Below are positions 18,571 through 26,728 of a DNA stretch of 64,000 nt, one piece after another; within the stretch, counting starts at the first letter, position 1; each line of letters starts with the position of its first letter. The position numbers were made by a program, and so were the translations under genes. Below the pieces are notes generated by a model. The model saw only the letters and a list, made by a program, of their open reading frames with translations. It was not told the origin of the DNA and made no database searches. The DNA is from Leeia aquatica (GTDB lineage: Bacteria; Pseudomonadota; Gammaproteobacteria; Burkholderiales; Leeiaceae), in assembly GCF_012641365.1 (NCBI RefSeq), contig NZ_JABAIM010000001.1, forward strand, positions 496,001 through 560,000. Direction: 5' to 3'.

Positions 18571-19245
18571 ATGCGTATACTGGCCATTGATACCTCGACT
18601 GAGCAGCTCTCGCTCGCCCTGTGGCAGGACGGAGCCACGCTCGACCACGCCTGCCCGGCTGGGCAGCAGCATTCCTCACTCACCGTGCCGCTGATCCAGC
18701 AATTGCTGGCTGAGGCCGGTTGCAGCCCGCAGCAGCTGGATGCCATTGCCTACCCGGTCGGCCCCGGCTCCTTTACCGGCCTGCGGATCGGCTGTGGTGT
18801 GGCGCAAGGCTTGGGCTACGCACTGGATAAACCGCTGATTGGCCTCTCCACCCTCGCCGCGCTGGCGGCATCGGTGGATGCCGATCAGGTGCTGGCCTGC
18901 CTCGACGCCCGCATGAACCAGCTCTACGCTGGCCGCTACCGTCGCACTCCCTCAGGCTGGGAAAACGTACTGCCCGATGGCCTGTACAACCCGGAGCAAC
19001 TGCCGCTGCCAGAAGAGGACGGCTGGCATGGCGTCGGCAACGGCTTTGCCGCGCAGCCCGGCTTGCAGGCCCGCGCGCCGCAACTGCAGGTGGTGGATAC
19101 CCAGCGCCTGCCGCATGCACGTGAACTGGCACAGCTGGCCGCTGCGGCTTTTCAGCGCGGCGAAGCCGTACCGGCGGCGGAAGCCGGGCTGGTCTACCTG
19201 CGCGATAAAGTGGCGCTCACCACCCGCGAGCGGGAAAAGGCATGA
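18571..19245 (+). CDS. tsaB: tRNA t6A37 synthesis protein TsaB
   Basis: Partner of TsaD in making N6-threonylcarbamoyladenosine at position 37 of ANN-decoding tRNAs. 224 aa; the ASKHA-fold N-terminus MRILAIDTSTEQLSLAL, GQQHSSLTVPLI and GPGSFTGLRIGCGVAQGL are diagnostic. No Shine-Dalgarno precedes the ATG, but it matches the family N-terminus. Its stop overlaps rimI by 4 bp (ATGA), and rimI overlaps the UDG gene the same way, so the three are translationally coupled. Confidence 0.96.
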   Translation: MRILAIDTSTEQLSLALWQDGATLDHACPAGQQHSSLTVPLIQQLLAEAGCSPQQLDAIAYPVGPGSFTGLRIGCGVAQGLGYALDKPLIGLSTLAALAASVDADQVLACLDARMNQLYAGRYRRTPSGWENVLPDGLYNPEQLPLPEEDGWHGVGNGFAAQPGLQARAPQLQVVDTQRLPHARELAQLAAAAFQRGEAVPAAEAGLVYLRDKVALTTREREKA

Positions 19246-19697
19246 GCACGCCGCAGATTCAGCGCCTGGGGCAGCATGATCTGGATGCGCTGGTGGAGCT
19301 GGACGCCGCAGCTGGCCCCTGGCCGTGGAACCGCAACCAGTTTCAGGGCTCGCTGGAGCTGGGCGACCGCGTCTACGGCTATGTGCAGGATGGCGAGCTG
19401 CTGGCCTTTGCCATCATCCAGCCGGTGCTGGACGAAGCCAGCCTGCTCAACATCGCCGTGGCCGCCAGCCAGCAAGGGCAAGGCATCGCGCGCACCTTCC
19501 TGCGCAGCCTGCTCACCACACTGGCGGCAGAAGGCATCCACAAGGTGTTTCTGGAAGTACGCGCCAGCAACCAGCCTGCCCGCGCCCTCTACACCCGGCT
19601 TGGCTTTCAGTCGGCAGGTGTGCGCCGCAACTACTACCCCATTCACGGTGGCCGTGAAGACGCCGACTGCATGGTGCTGCAGCTGGAGGCCGCATGA
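19242..19697 (+). CDS. rimI: Ribosomal protein S18 alanine N-acetyltransferase
   Basis: GNAT acetyltransferase that modifies the N-terminus of S18. 151 aa; the acetyl-CoA loop is seen in the Q-x-x-G-x-A form (QQGQGIARTFL), with LEVRASNQPARALYTRLGFQSAGVRRNYYP typical of RimI. The start overlaps tsaB and the stop overlaps the UDG gene, each by 4 bp. The tsaB-rimI order is widely conserved. Confidence 0.94.
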   Translation: MSTPQIQRLGQHDLDALVELDAAAGPWPWNRNQFQGSLELGDRVYGYVQDGELLAFAIIQPVLDEASLLNIAVAASQQGQGIARTFLRSLLTTLAAEGIHKVFLEVRASNQPARALYTRLGFQSAGVRRNYYPIHGGREDADCMVLQLEAA

Positions 19698-20632
19698 ACC
19701 CACATGACCCAGCGCTGCTAAGCGTACTGGAGCTGAGCCCGGTATGGCTGCCAAAGGGCAGCAGCGCAGCGCTGCAGCCCGCAGTGGCCAAAGCTGCCCC
19801 ACCACAGCTGGAACCCATCGCCACACCGGAACCGCACCTGCAGACGACACCCGCGCCCGTCGCAGAGATCGCAGCGCCAGCCACTACCCCGGCAGCCCCT
19901 GCCCGCCCGCTCAACAACGCTGCGGCTCGAGGTCTGGCCGAGGCGCTGGCGGCCGCCCGTGGCCGCGCCCGCCCGATGGAGGACAGCCCGCCCGCCCCAG
20001 CCGAAGCCACGGCAGCTACGGTCGCCGCGCCCGTTGCTGCCCCCTCCGCCTGGGCGCATCTGGACTGGGAACCGCTGGCGGAGCAAGTACGCGATTGCCG
20101 CGCCTGTGGCCTGTGCCAAAGCCGTACCCAGACCGTGTTTGGCGTGGGTGACCGCAAGGCCGAATGGCTGATTGTGGGTGAAGCCCCCGGTGCCGAGGAA
20201 GACCGCCGTGGCGAACCCTTTGTCGGCCCTGCCGGACAACTGCTGGACAATATGCTGGCCGCGCTGCAGCTCACACGCGGCGAGAACGTCTACATCGCCA
20301 ACGTGCTGAAATGCCGCCCGCCCGCCAACCGCGACCCGCTGCCGGACGAAGTACAGGCCTGCAGCCAGTACCTGCAGCGGCAGGTGGAGCTGCTGCAGCC
20401 GCGCGTGATTCTGGCACTGGGCCGCTTTGCCGCCAACACCCTGCTGCAGTCGGAGAGCAGCATCGCCGCCCTGCGCGGCAAGGTACACCACTATCAGCAG
20501 ATACCGCTAATCGTCAGCTACCACCCGGCCTACCTGCTGCGCAACCTGCCGGACAAGGCCAAGAGCTGGCAGGACCTGCTGCTGGCCCGCCGCACCTGGC
20601 TTGGCCACAAAAACCCGCCAGCGCAGGCTTGA
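19694..20632 (+). CDS. Uracil-DNA glycosylase, family 4 (Fe-S)
   Basis: Removes uracil from DNA. 312 aa: residues 1-120 are a low-complexity Ala/Pro-rich extension; the catalytic domain spans about 125-310. Motif 1 is GEAPGAEEDRRGEPFVGPAG (163-182) and motif 2 SYHPAYLLR (275-283). Four cysteines that would ligate the 4Fe-4S cluster are Cys135, 138, 207 and 223. The long N-terminal extension resembles that of some proteobacterial homologues whose N-terminus carries DNA-polymerase-related contacts, but here its role is unknown. It is coupled to rimI by ATGA overlap. A second, unrelated uracil glycosylase (ung) lies at 36.2 kb. Confidence 0.92.
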   Translation: MNPHDPALLSVLELSPVWLPKGSSAALQPAVAKAAPPQLEPIATPEPHLQTTPAPVAEIAAPATTPAAPARPLNNAAARGLAEALAAARGRARPMEDSPPAPAEATAATVAAPVAAPSAWAHLDWEPLAEQVRDCRACGLCQSRTQTVFGVGDRKAEWLIVGEAPGAEEDRRGEPFVGPAGQLLDNMLAALQLTRGENVYIANVLKCRPPANRDPLPDEVQACSQYLQRQVELLQPRVILALGRFAANTLLQSESSIAALRGKVHHYQQIPLIVSYHPAYLLRNLPDKAKSWQDLLLARRTWLGHKNPPAQA

Positions 20633-20657
20633 CGCCAAGGCAGGAGGCCGGTATAGT
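20629..20657 (+). promoter_or_regulatory. Promoter of tRNA-His
   Basis: TTGACG (20629-20634) and TATAGT (20652-20657) with an exact 17-bp spacer, 51 bp before the tRNA. The -35 box overlaps the stop codon of the UDG gene. Confidence 0.85.
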
Positions 20658-20708
20658 TCGCCCTCTCGATGCCGCTGGCGGCGTAACAAGCCGGATGCGT
20701 CGGACAAT

Positions 20709-20785
20709 GGTGGATGTAGCTCAGTTGGTAGAGTCCAGGATTGTGATTCCTGTCGTCGTGGGTTCGAGTCCCATCATCCACCCCA
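20709..20785 (+). tRNA. tRNA-His (GTG)
   Basis: Complete cloverleaf with encoded CCA. The anticodon GTG is at 20743-20745. The extra G(-1) typical of tRNA-His is at 20709, opposite C at the discriminator position. The 7-bp acceptor pairs GTGGATG with CATCCAC. Confidence 0.97.
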
Positions 20786-20793
20786 AGATTGCA

Positions 20794-20820
20794 AAGCCCG
20801 ACCTCTGGTCGGGCTTTTTT
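20794..20820 (+). terminator. Terminator of tRNA-His
   Basis: AAGCCCGACC-TCT-GGTCGGGCTTTTTT, 8 bp after the tRNA. A similar GGCTTTTTTATT stretch recurs at about 20953-20964, upstream of the nucleotidyltransferase cassette. Confidence 0.9.
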
Positions 20821-21066
20821 ATTTTCAGCTCGCCCCCCTTGATCTATACTTTGTTCTACAGGAATACCAACCCGCTCTGAAATTGAGTATGCATGCTTGG
20901 CTGCTGGAGGTGGCTAAAGAGTGTCTTTCCCGAACGCTCTGTACGATAGGACAGGCTTTTTTATTCTACGACACCATTGACCAACTATGATGCAAAGTGG
21001 AGGATGCGCCGGATACTACAGCTTGCCCAAAGTACTCCAGCCACCCTACAACCTACCATCATAAAC

Positions 21067-21531
21067 ATGATCAAACCAGATTTCCCAGCACTGTTAAACC
21101 CAGGGAAGCACATAATTTCCACTCGAGAACTACACGTCCTTGCTGTGGCTCCATTTGAGCAAAGTCGGCATCGCCAAGATCTATATGACAAGTTAGTGAG
21201 TTGGATCAAAGCGGTACAAATACTAGGTTTGAGCGGTACACTGTGGCTAGATGGATCATTTTTAACAGGCAAACCAGCCCCGAATGATATTGACTGTGTC
21301 CTCTGGGGTCCTCATTGGATTCACAACACAGATGACCTTACCGAGGCAAAGAAAGCAGAAGCTTTTCATCTATTAGATAGAGCAATCGTGGGCAAGCTCT
21401 ATAACATTGATCTCTATATTGAGGCCCCAACTGATGACCAGAAATTCAACCGTGAAGCATATTGGGGAGGTGTTCTGGGATTTGCCCACGATAGAAGTAC
21501 TGCTAAGGGCTTTGCGGAGATAGGCATATGA
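21067..21531 (+). CDS. Nucleotidyltransferase-like protein (DUF6932-type)
   Basis: 154 aa. The centre carries a nucleotidyltransferase signature: LWLDGSFLTGKPAPNDIDCVLWG, i.e. GS followed 10 residues on by a D-x-D metal pair. The N-terminus (MIKPDFPALLNPGKHIISTREL) resembles DUF6932 proteins, which supports ATG 21067 over the upstream TTG 20977 or ATG 21004. No Shine-Dalgarno precedes 21067, so it may be leaderless, or start at 21004 whose GGAGG touches the ATG. Base composition is AT-richer than the genome around it. The stop overlaps the next gene by ATGA. Related minimal nucleotidyltransferases act in toxin-antitoxin or defence pairs; that role is only a hypothesis here. Confidence 0.75.
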   Translation: MIKPDFPALLNPGKHIISTRELHVLAVAPFEQSRHRQDLYDKLVSWIKAVQILGLSGTLWLDGSFLTGKPAPNDIDCVLWGPHWIHNTDDLTEAKKAEAFHLLDRAIVGKLYNIDLYIEAPTDDQKFNREAYWGGVLGFAHDRSTAKGFAEIGI

Positions 21532-22442
21532 GTAGCAAATTTCTGCGAGAGCATACCGCGACACTGAAAGACTTTGCAGCGGCCACAGAGAAACGAGCAC
21601 AAGCCGCACCCGACGATTTTCTTCTCCAACTTACTGCAAAAAATCAACGACAAGCAGCTGAAGATGCCCAGCATCAGCTCTTGCTTCTAGAAGCCGCAGA
21701 GGTTGGAGAACTGGTAGATCTTCGCCTTCTTGGGCCAAGGGCAAATGGGAGTATATCCCTCGATTGGTTCCTTGAAGCCATGAGTCCACTTTCCAAGGCT
21801 TGGAAGCTTGCGGCTCATCGATTAAGGTATGGACATGATGCTAATCGCAGCGTCGATGCAGAGGTTGTAAGTGCTCTAAACCTTAAGCTTGCAGGGATAG
21901 GCTATGGATCAACGCGTATTTTTGTAACTGGCAATGCGCTTCCCGACCTAACAGGGGAGAGCTTGCTTCAAACCACACTTACCCAAGTTTTTCGCTTGCT
22001 AAACTCTCATCAGGATGAATTTTATGATGCTGTAGACGCCGTGGGTGGTAAATCTGCGCGACAGTTAAGTGAATTCATGAAGGCATTAGATGGAGCCGGC
22101 CTAGCCGCACAGTTCACGTGGCAATCACCTCGGGGTAAGCTGTTTTGGGAGGGGCAGCCACGCGAGATAGTGCGTATTCGCTCATTGTTAGACACATTTT
22201 GTGAACCAGAACGCTATGTAGAGGTTATTGAGGGGCGCGTGGCAGGTATCACAGATACAGGCAGGCTCGATCTTCGAACCGACGATGGCAAGATCTCCAT
22301 AAGGTTCCCCCTAAGGCTCACAGAGCAAGTTCAGCGTCTTACCATCACCTCTGTAACCCGAATCAAAGTTGAGACCTCGAAGTACTGGGACTCTGTTGGG
22401 AAAAAAGATATTTATAAGCGGCAATTAATATCAGTTGAGTAA
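21528..22442 (+). CDS. Unknown protein, partner of the nucleotidyltransferase
   Basis: 304 aa that I do not recognise. Residues 1-60 are charged and helical, likely coiled coil (HTATLKDFAAATEKRAQAA, NQRQAAEDAQHQ). The middle (about 60-215) is mixed alpha/beta, with GPRANGSISLDWFLEAMSPL and STRIFVTGNALPDLTGESLL. Residues about 225-304 look like a small beta-barrel (VEVIEGRVAGITDTGRLDLRTDDGKISIRF, ending in IYKRQLISVE). No signal peptide or membrane helix. It overlaps the nucleotidyltransferase gene by 4 bp, so the two are translated together. Like it, this gene is AT-richer than its neighbours and was probably acquired with it. Confidence 0.75.
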   Translation: MSSKFLREHTATLKDFAAATEKRAQAAPDDFLLQLTAKNQRQAAEDAQHQLLLLEAAEVGELVDLRLLGPRANGSISLDWFLEAMSPLSKAWKLAAHRLRYGHDANRSVDAEVVSALNLKLAGIGYGSTRIFVTGNALPDLTGESLLQTTLTQVFRLLNSHQDEFYDAVDAVGGKSARQLSEFMKALDGAGLAAQFTWQSPRGKLFWEGQPREIVRIRSLLDTFCEPERYVEVIEGRVAGITDTGRLDLRTDDGKISIRFPLRLTEQVQRLTITSVTRIKVETSKYWDSVGKKDIYKRQLISVE

Positions 22443-22519
22443 CCGCCAGCCTTTTCGGTGTGTCCTCAGATTCATCGGCTTTTACATCCATTCCACTCAC
22501 TTACAACTCACCACCCCAC

Positions 22520-22939
22520 ATGCAAGCCCGCCTCAACCTGATCCTGCTGGGCGTAGACGATATTGCGCGCAGCGCAGCATTTTATGCGGCGCTGGGCTGG
22601 CCTGCGGCGGCGAGTTCGCATGCGGGTTTTGTGAAGATTGATCTGGGTGGCGTGGTGCTGGGGCTGATTGCGCGGCGTGATCTGGCGCAAGATGCCGGGC
22701 AAGCAGATTCGTTGCCGCAGCAGGCGGCGCACAGTGCGCTGGTTTATCTGGCGCGGGCAGCGGAGGAAGTGGCTGAGGTGCTGGCTGCCGTTGCCTTGCT
22801 CGGGGGTACGGTGGTGAAACCGGCTACCGAGACGGCATGGGGGGTCGCCGGGTATTTCCGTGACCCGGACGGGCATTTGTTTGAGGTGTGCTACGAGGCA
22901 GCCTGGAATCTGGATGCCCATGGCCGCCTGTGGGTGTAG
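22520..22939 (+). CDS. Glyoxalase / VOC-family protein
   Basis: 139 aa with a vicinal-oxygen-chelate fold: an N-terminal half (RLNLILLGVDDIARSAAFYAALGW) and C-terminal half ending GYFRDPDGHLFEVCYEAAW, which carries the usual second-half metal Glu (FEV). The ATG at 22520 begins the conserved domain; a longer frame upstream is not conserved in style. VOC proteins include glyoxalase I, dioxygenases and antibiotic-binding proteins; this one cannot be assigned a substrate. Confidence 0.85.
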   Translation: MQARLNLILLGVDDIARSAAFYAALGWPAAASSHAGFVKIDLGGVVLGLIARRDLAQDAGQADSLPQQAAHSALVYLARAAEEVAEVLAAVALLGGTVVKPATETAWGVAGYFRDPDGHLFEVCYEAAWNLDAHGRLWV

Positions 22940-22976
22940 CCTGTTACGTTACGGCTGGGCACGGGATGTACAGGAG

Positions 22977-23417
22977 ATGAGATTGCGCACGGCAAGGGGT
23001 AAGCAATGGCTAGTGGTCATCCTGGCACTTGCGGGTTTGTCTGCACAGGCGCAGCCCTCCTGCAGTGGTGAGCTCTACCGACAGGCGGAGTCCGCTCTGC
23101 CCGCCGCCAATGCCAGCTGGCCCGCTTTGCATCGGCACTGGCGCCAATATGCCGCCTGTGATGATGGTGCTTTGGCCGAAGGCTACTCCGAGGCCGTGGT
23201 GCGGCTATTGCTGGACCGCCCGCAATGGCCCGCGCTGAATCGCATCACCACGCAAGATGCACGTTCCCGGCACTGGCTGCTGGGCCATGTGGATGAATCG
23301 GTGTCAACGGCGGACTTGCAGCAACTGCAGGCACAGACAGCCACATGCAGCAGCGCGCTCTGCCATGCAGTTCAGCAAGCGCTGGCACGCACGCAGGCCC
23401 GCTCGACTACCCCCTGA
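22977..23417 (+). CDS. Hypothetical exported protein
   Basis: About 146 aa with a signal peptide (WLVVILALAGLSAQAQ, cut before PSCSGE) and five cysteines in the mature part, suggesting disulphides in the periplasm. No family recognised. The start is uncertain: AGGAG at 22972-22976 touches ATG 22977, but is 6 nt from TTG 22983, which would be the better-placed start and removes two residues. It converges on the next gene with a 5-bp gap. Confidence 0.65.
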   Translation: MRLRTARGKQWLVVILALAGLSAQAQPSCSGELYRQAESALPAANASWPALHRHWRQYAACDDGALAEGYSEAVVRLLLDRPQWPALNRITTQDARSRHWLLGHVDESVSTADLQQLQAQTATCSSALCHAVQQALARTQARSTTP

Positions 23418-23422
23418 CCGCG

Positions 23423-24175
23423 CTACGCTTCCTCTACATGCGCCGGGCGCAGGAACCAGGCGACGATACTGAGCGGGAACAGTACCAGCATCACCCAGAA
23501 CAGGATGCGCCAGTCACGGTTACCGGCTTCCAGCAGCTGCATGGATTCGACAAAAAACACTTCGCAGGCTCCATTGCCAGTATCGGTGCGTACCGTGCTG
23601 CTGCGGCGGGTGAAGGTGGGGTTGCCGTTGACCACGGTGGTATAGTCCGCCAGATAACCTTGCAGGCGGATCTGGTCGCCGATGCGGACTTTGCGCAGCT
23701 GCCGGGCCAGACTGTGCTGATCGGTCAGGATGTGGTTGTTGCTGAGGCTGCTGCCGTCGAACTGTTGCCAGGTTTCGCCGTTGCCGCTGCTGACCCAGCA
23801 GGTCCATTGGTCGTTGTGGTAGTCCAGCTTGCGGAATACGCCATTCTTGAGGTTGTGGCCCCAGACCACGCACAGGTCCATCAGATTGAGGTTGTCGTTG
23901 GACTCGCGGTGTACATAGTCCCACCAGGCATCGGAATCATGGCGGCTGACCACCAAGCCGTAGAGGTCGTAATCAAACCGGGGCTGGATGCGGTAGTCGA
24001 TGCCCTTCACCCGGGTGGTGAACGGGGCTTTGTAGGTGGTGTCTTGCACCGGGGCTTGTGCCAGCTCGGGCCGCCATTGCTGCACCCCGAGCAGCGATTC
24101 CCGCATGAAGGCAGAGATCAGCAGTAACAGCAGACTGCCCCAGAACCACACAGCCACAAACCGGCGCAACATCAT
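23423..24175 (-). CDS. Hypothetical inner-membrane protein with periplasmic domain
   Basis: 250 aa with two membrane segments: an N-terminal one (about 5-24, FVAVWFWGSLLLLLISAF) and a C-terminal one (about 224-242, ILFWVMLVLFPLSIVAWFL). The periplasmic domain between them has several Trp and Cys (DLCVVWGHNLKNG, DQWTCWVSSGNGETW) and a segment about the regulation of chain length or oligonucleotide-fold type (RIGDQIRLQGYLADY). I know similar uncharacterised proteins in proteobacteria but no function. Confidence 0.72.
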   Translation of the reverse strand: MMLRRFVAVWFWGSLLLLLISAFMRESLLGVQQWRPELAQAPVQDTTYKAPFTTRVKGIDYRIQPRFDYDLYGLVVSRHDSDAWWDYVHRESNDNLNLMDLCVVWGHNLKNGVFRKLDYHNDQWTCWVSSGNGETWQQFDGSSLSNNHILTDQHSLARQLRKVRIGDQIRLQGYLADYTTVVNGNPTFTRRSSTVRTDTGNGACEVFFVESMQLLEAGNRDWRILFWVMLVLFPLSIVAWFLRPAHVEEA

Positions 24176-24272
24176 TGCTCCCCTTGGTCCATGCCGCTCA
24201 TTGTGTCATATCAAGGCTGTCGCGTGGCAGGCTGTTGCATCATGCAGGTATCCCGTCTGGCTGGAGCGTGCC

Positions 24273-24716
24273 ATGCATCATGTTGTGCTGTTGTTTCATC
24301 TGCTGGGTGCCAGTATCTGGACTGGCGGGCATCTGCTGCTGGCGCTGGTGATCCTGCCGCAAGTGCTGCGCTCGCGCGATCTGCCCCGCCTGCAGCAGTT
24401 TGAAGCCGCCTTTGAGCGGGTGGGGATTCCTGCTCTGCTGATTCAGGTGGCCACCGGCTTGCTGCTGGCTTGGCAGCGCCTGCCGGTATTCTCGATGTGG
24501 CTGGACTGGAATAACCCGGCCGCTCGCCCCATCCTGTGCAAGCTGGTGTTGCTGCTGCTGACCCTGCTGCTGGCACTGGACGCCCGGCTGCGGCTGATCC
24601 CCAGGCTCACGCCGGAGCGGCTGCCTGCGCTGGCCTGGCATATCATCCCGGTTACCCTCATCAGCGTGCTGTTCGTGGTCACGGGTGTGGCTTTTCAGGC
24701 GGGCTGGCTGTATTGA
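24273..24716 (+). CDS. CopD-like integral membrane protein
   Basis: 147 aa with four predicted membrane helices (about 4-26, 50-68, 85-105, 122-144). The conserved histidines and tryptophan in LFHLLGASIWTGGHLLL resemble the CopD / DUF2214-type copper-resistance membrane proteins, where His residues may bind metal. GGAG lies 6 nt before ATG 24273, which is preferred over an upstream in-frame start at about 24036. Converges on the LysR gene with a 3-bp gap. Confidence 0.75.
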   Translation: MHHVVLLFHLLGASIWTGGHLLLALVILPQVLRSRDLPRLQQFEAAFERVGIPALLIQVATGLLLAWQRLPVFSMWLDWNNPAARPILCKLVLLLLTLLLALDARLRLIPRLTPERLPALAWHIIPVTLISVLFVVTGVAFQAGWLY

Positions 24717-24719
24717 GGA

Positions 24720-25646
24720 TCATGCCGGGGCGCTACCCGGCAAGGCTGTCAGTTGCTGTAGCAACCAGCGTGGCGCAGCGGCAGTCTGGTAGCGGGCATG
24801 CTGGTAGAGGCAGACGGCAAAAGCAGGCACCGGCAGCGGGAGGGGGCGCTGCACCACGGGCAGCGCTTTGCCCAGCACTTGTGCCGCCCGGCGGGGAATG
24901 CTGATCAGCAGGTCGGTCTGGGCAATCACAAACGGCGCGGCCAGTACGGAAGGCAGGTGCAGGCTGACCTGTCGTTGTCGCCCTTGCGCGGCCAGCACCC
25001 GGTCCACCACCCCCTGGCTTTCATTCCACGGCGTCACCACCACATGCTGGGCGGACAGGTAGGCTTCCAGCCCCCAAGCGCCGTCCAACAGCGGGTGACC
25101 TTGCCGCAGCAGAACCACGTAGTCATCTTCAAACCAGCGGTGGCTGAGAATCTGGCCTGGCAAGTCCGGCTGATCGCCAGTGAAGCCCACAGCAAAATCC
25201 AGTTGTCCACTGGCCAGGTCCGCCACCGGCACATGCTGCTCACTGCTCACCACCCGCACATGGACCTTGGGCGCGTCCACGGCCAGCTTGGCCATCAGCG
25301 GGGGCAGCAAGACGCAGGCGGTGTAATCGGTGGCCGCCAGCACAAAGCTGCGCTCACTGTGGCGAGGGTCGAACCCGCCAGCACCTTGCAGCGCGCCACC
25401 CAGCATCTGCAGCGCGGCGTGGATGTCCGCCGCCATGTGCTGCGCATACGGTGTCGGCTGCATGCCCTGCCCAACCCGTACAAACAGCTCGTCTCCCACA
25501 GCCGCCCGCAGCCGTGATAGCGCGTGGCTGAACGCCGAAGGGCTCAGCGACAGCACATCGGCCGCCACGGTGACTTGTCGGCTGTGGTACAGGGCGTCGA
25601 ACACCAGCAACAGGTTCAGGTCCAGCCGTCGCAAACCATGATGCAT
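24720..25646 (-). CDS. LysR-family transcriptional regulator
   Basis: 308 aa. N-terminal winged HTH (LDLNLLLVFDALYHSRQVTVAADVLSLSPSAFSHALSRLR, about residues 8-48) and a substrate-binding-like effector domain from about 95. The N-terminus resembles the NodD/SyrM-like branch of LysR proteins (LDLNLL start). ATG 25646 is chosen at the start of the conserved HTH; upstream ATGs exist to 25688. It is divergent from a GNAT gene across an 89-bp gap, so that gene is a likely target. Confidence 0.9.
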   Translation of the reverse strand: MHHGLRRLDLNLLLVFDALYHSRQVTVAADVLSLSPSAFSHALSRLRAAVGDELFVRVGQGMQPTPYAQHMAADIHAALQMLGGALQGAGGFDPRHSERSFVLAATDYTACVLLPPLMAKLAVDAPKVHVRVVSSEQHVPVADLASGQLDFAVGFTGDQPDLPGQILSHRWFEDDYVVLLRQGHPLLDGAWGLEAYLSAQHVVVTPWNESQGVVDRVLAAQGRQRQVSLHLPSVLAAPFVIAQTDLLISIPRRAAQVLGKALPVVQRPLPLPVPAFAVCLYQHARYQTAAAPRWLLQQLTALPGSAPA

Positions 25647-25735
25647 ACTGTTCACCCACATATGAAAACAATGCACTACATGCAGCACAGTAAATCACAT
25701 ACCATAGCCGCATTCAATGCACTGGAGCACATGCC

Positions 25736-26221
25736 ATGTCCCTGACCCTGCGTCCCGCCACCCGTGAGGATATCCCCCGTTTGCTGGCCCTGATCCGGGA
25801 ACTGGCGATTTATGAACGCGCCGAGCATGAAGTGCTGGCCAGCGAGACTGACCTGCAGGCCAGCCTGTTTGGCGGTGACCATACCGCGCAGGCGCTGTGC
25901 TGCGACGTGGCAGGGGAAACCATCGGCTATGCGGTGTATTTCTACAGCTATTCGACCTGGCTGGGTAAACGCGGGCTGTATCTGGAAGACTTGTACATCA
26001 CCCCCAGCCAGCGGGGTCATGGTTATGGCAAACAAGTGTTGCGCCATCTGGCGCAGCTGGCCGTCGAGCAAGGTTGCCCGCGCTTTGAATGGAGCGTGCT
26101 GGACTGGAACCAGCCCGCCATCGACTTCTACCAGTCGCTCGGCGCTGCCCCGCAATCGGAATGGGTACGCTACCGCATGAGCGGTGACGCGCTGCAGCAG
26201 TTTGCCCGTAGCTCGGACTGA
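25736..26221 (+). CDS. GNAT N-acetyltransferase
   Basis: 161 aa, GNAT fold: LRPATREDIPRLLALIRELAIYERAEHEV, YLEDLYITPSQRGHGYGKQVLRHLAQLA (acetyl-CoA loop Q-R-G-x-G-x-G), and WSVLDWNQPAIDFYQSLGA. The ELAxYExxxxEV and FYxSLGA features resemble spermidine/diamine acetyltransferase-like members, but the substrate is unproven. GGAG is 8 nt before the ATG. Divergent from the LysR gene. Confidence 0.88.
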   Translation: MSLTLRPATREDIPRLLALIRELAIYERAEHEVLASETDLQASLFGGDHTAQALCCDVAGETIGYAVYFYSYSTWLGKRGLYLEDLYITPSQRGHGYGKQVLRHLAQLAVEQGCPRFEWSVLDWNQPAIDFYQSLGAAPQSEWVRYRMSGDALQQFARSSD

Positions 26222-26255
26222 GCCTCTGGCGGCACCCGCAGTGCCGCCAGTGACC

Positions 26256-26630
26256 TCACTTGCAGCGAACCAGCGTAGACCACTCGCTGTCCATCGGCTT
26301 GTCCAGCACCGAGAGCCACAGCAGCGATTTGCCATCGTGGGACAGGAAGAAGCTTTGCTTTTCCTCCCACTCGCTGCCGCCGCCCGACATCTTCATCTGC
26401 ACCTGCACCTGGCGTGGGCTGATGACGGTGAGCGACATTACTTCACCGCCACCATCGCCCCCTTGCAGACTGCTGCCCTGCAGGGCAATCACCTGCATCG
26501 GTACTTTGCACCCCGCCGCCGTGGGTGCCCACTTGCCCTGAAACGCCTTGGGCAAGGACACGCCTGCCTGTGCCACGCTCATCATCAGCAACAATCCCGA
26601 AACACTTGCCACACGCTGCCACACCTGCAT
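26256..26630 (-). CDS. Secreted hypothetical protein, paralogue A
   Basis: 124 aa with a signal peptide (MQVWQRVASVSGLLLMMSVAQA, cut before GVSLPK). The mature part is rich in beta strands: FQGKWAPTAAGCKVP, VQMKMSGGGSEWEEKQSFFLSHDGKSLLWLSVLDKPMDSEW, ending VRCK; two Cys are positioned to form one disulphide. It is about half identical to the next upstream gene, so the pair arose by tandem duplication. The start at 26630 gives a clean signal peptide; a frame to 26645 exists. Function unknown. Confidence 0.72.
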   Translation of the reverse strand: MQVWQRVASVSGLLLMMSVAQAGVSLPKAFQGKWAPTAAGCKVPMQVIALQGSSLQGGDGGGEVMSLTVISPRQVQVQMKMSGGGSEWEEKQSFFLSHDGKSLLWLSVLDKPMDSEWSTLVRCK

Positions 26631-26728
26631 GCTACTTTCCTCCAAGTATCACGTCGGCCCAAGGCCAACTTCCGTGCCCAGTCTGCCCGACACTCGCTGT
26701 TCCACACAGTACAACACGGCCCCAGCAC

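Noticed and set aside
20889-20990. 33-codon ORF (starts MHAWLLEVAKECLSR) between tRNA-His and the nucleotidyltransferase gene
   Set aside because: No Shine-Dalgarno and no recognisable peptide type; cannot be separated from chance.
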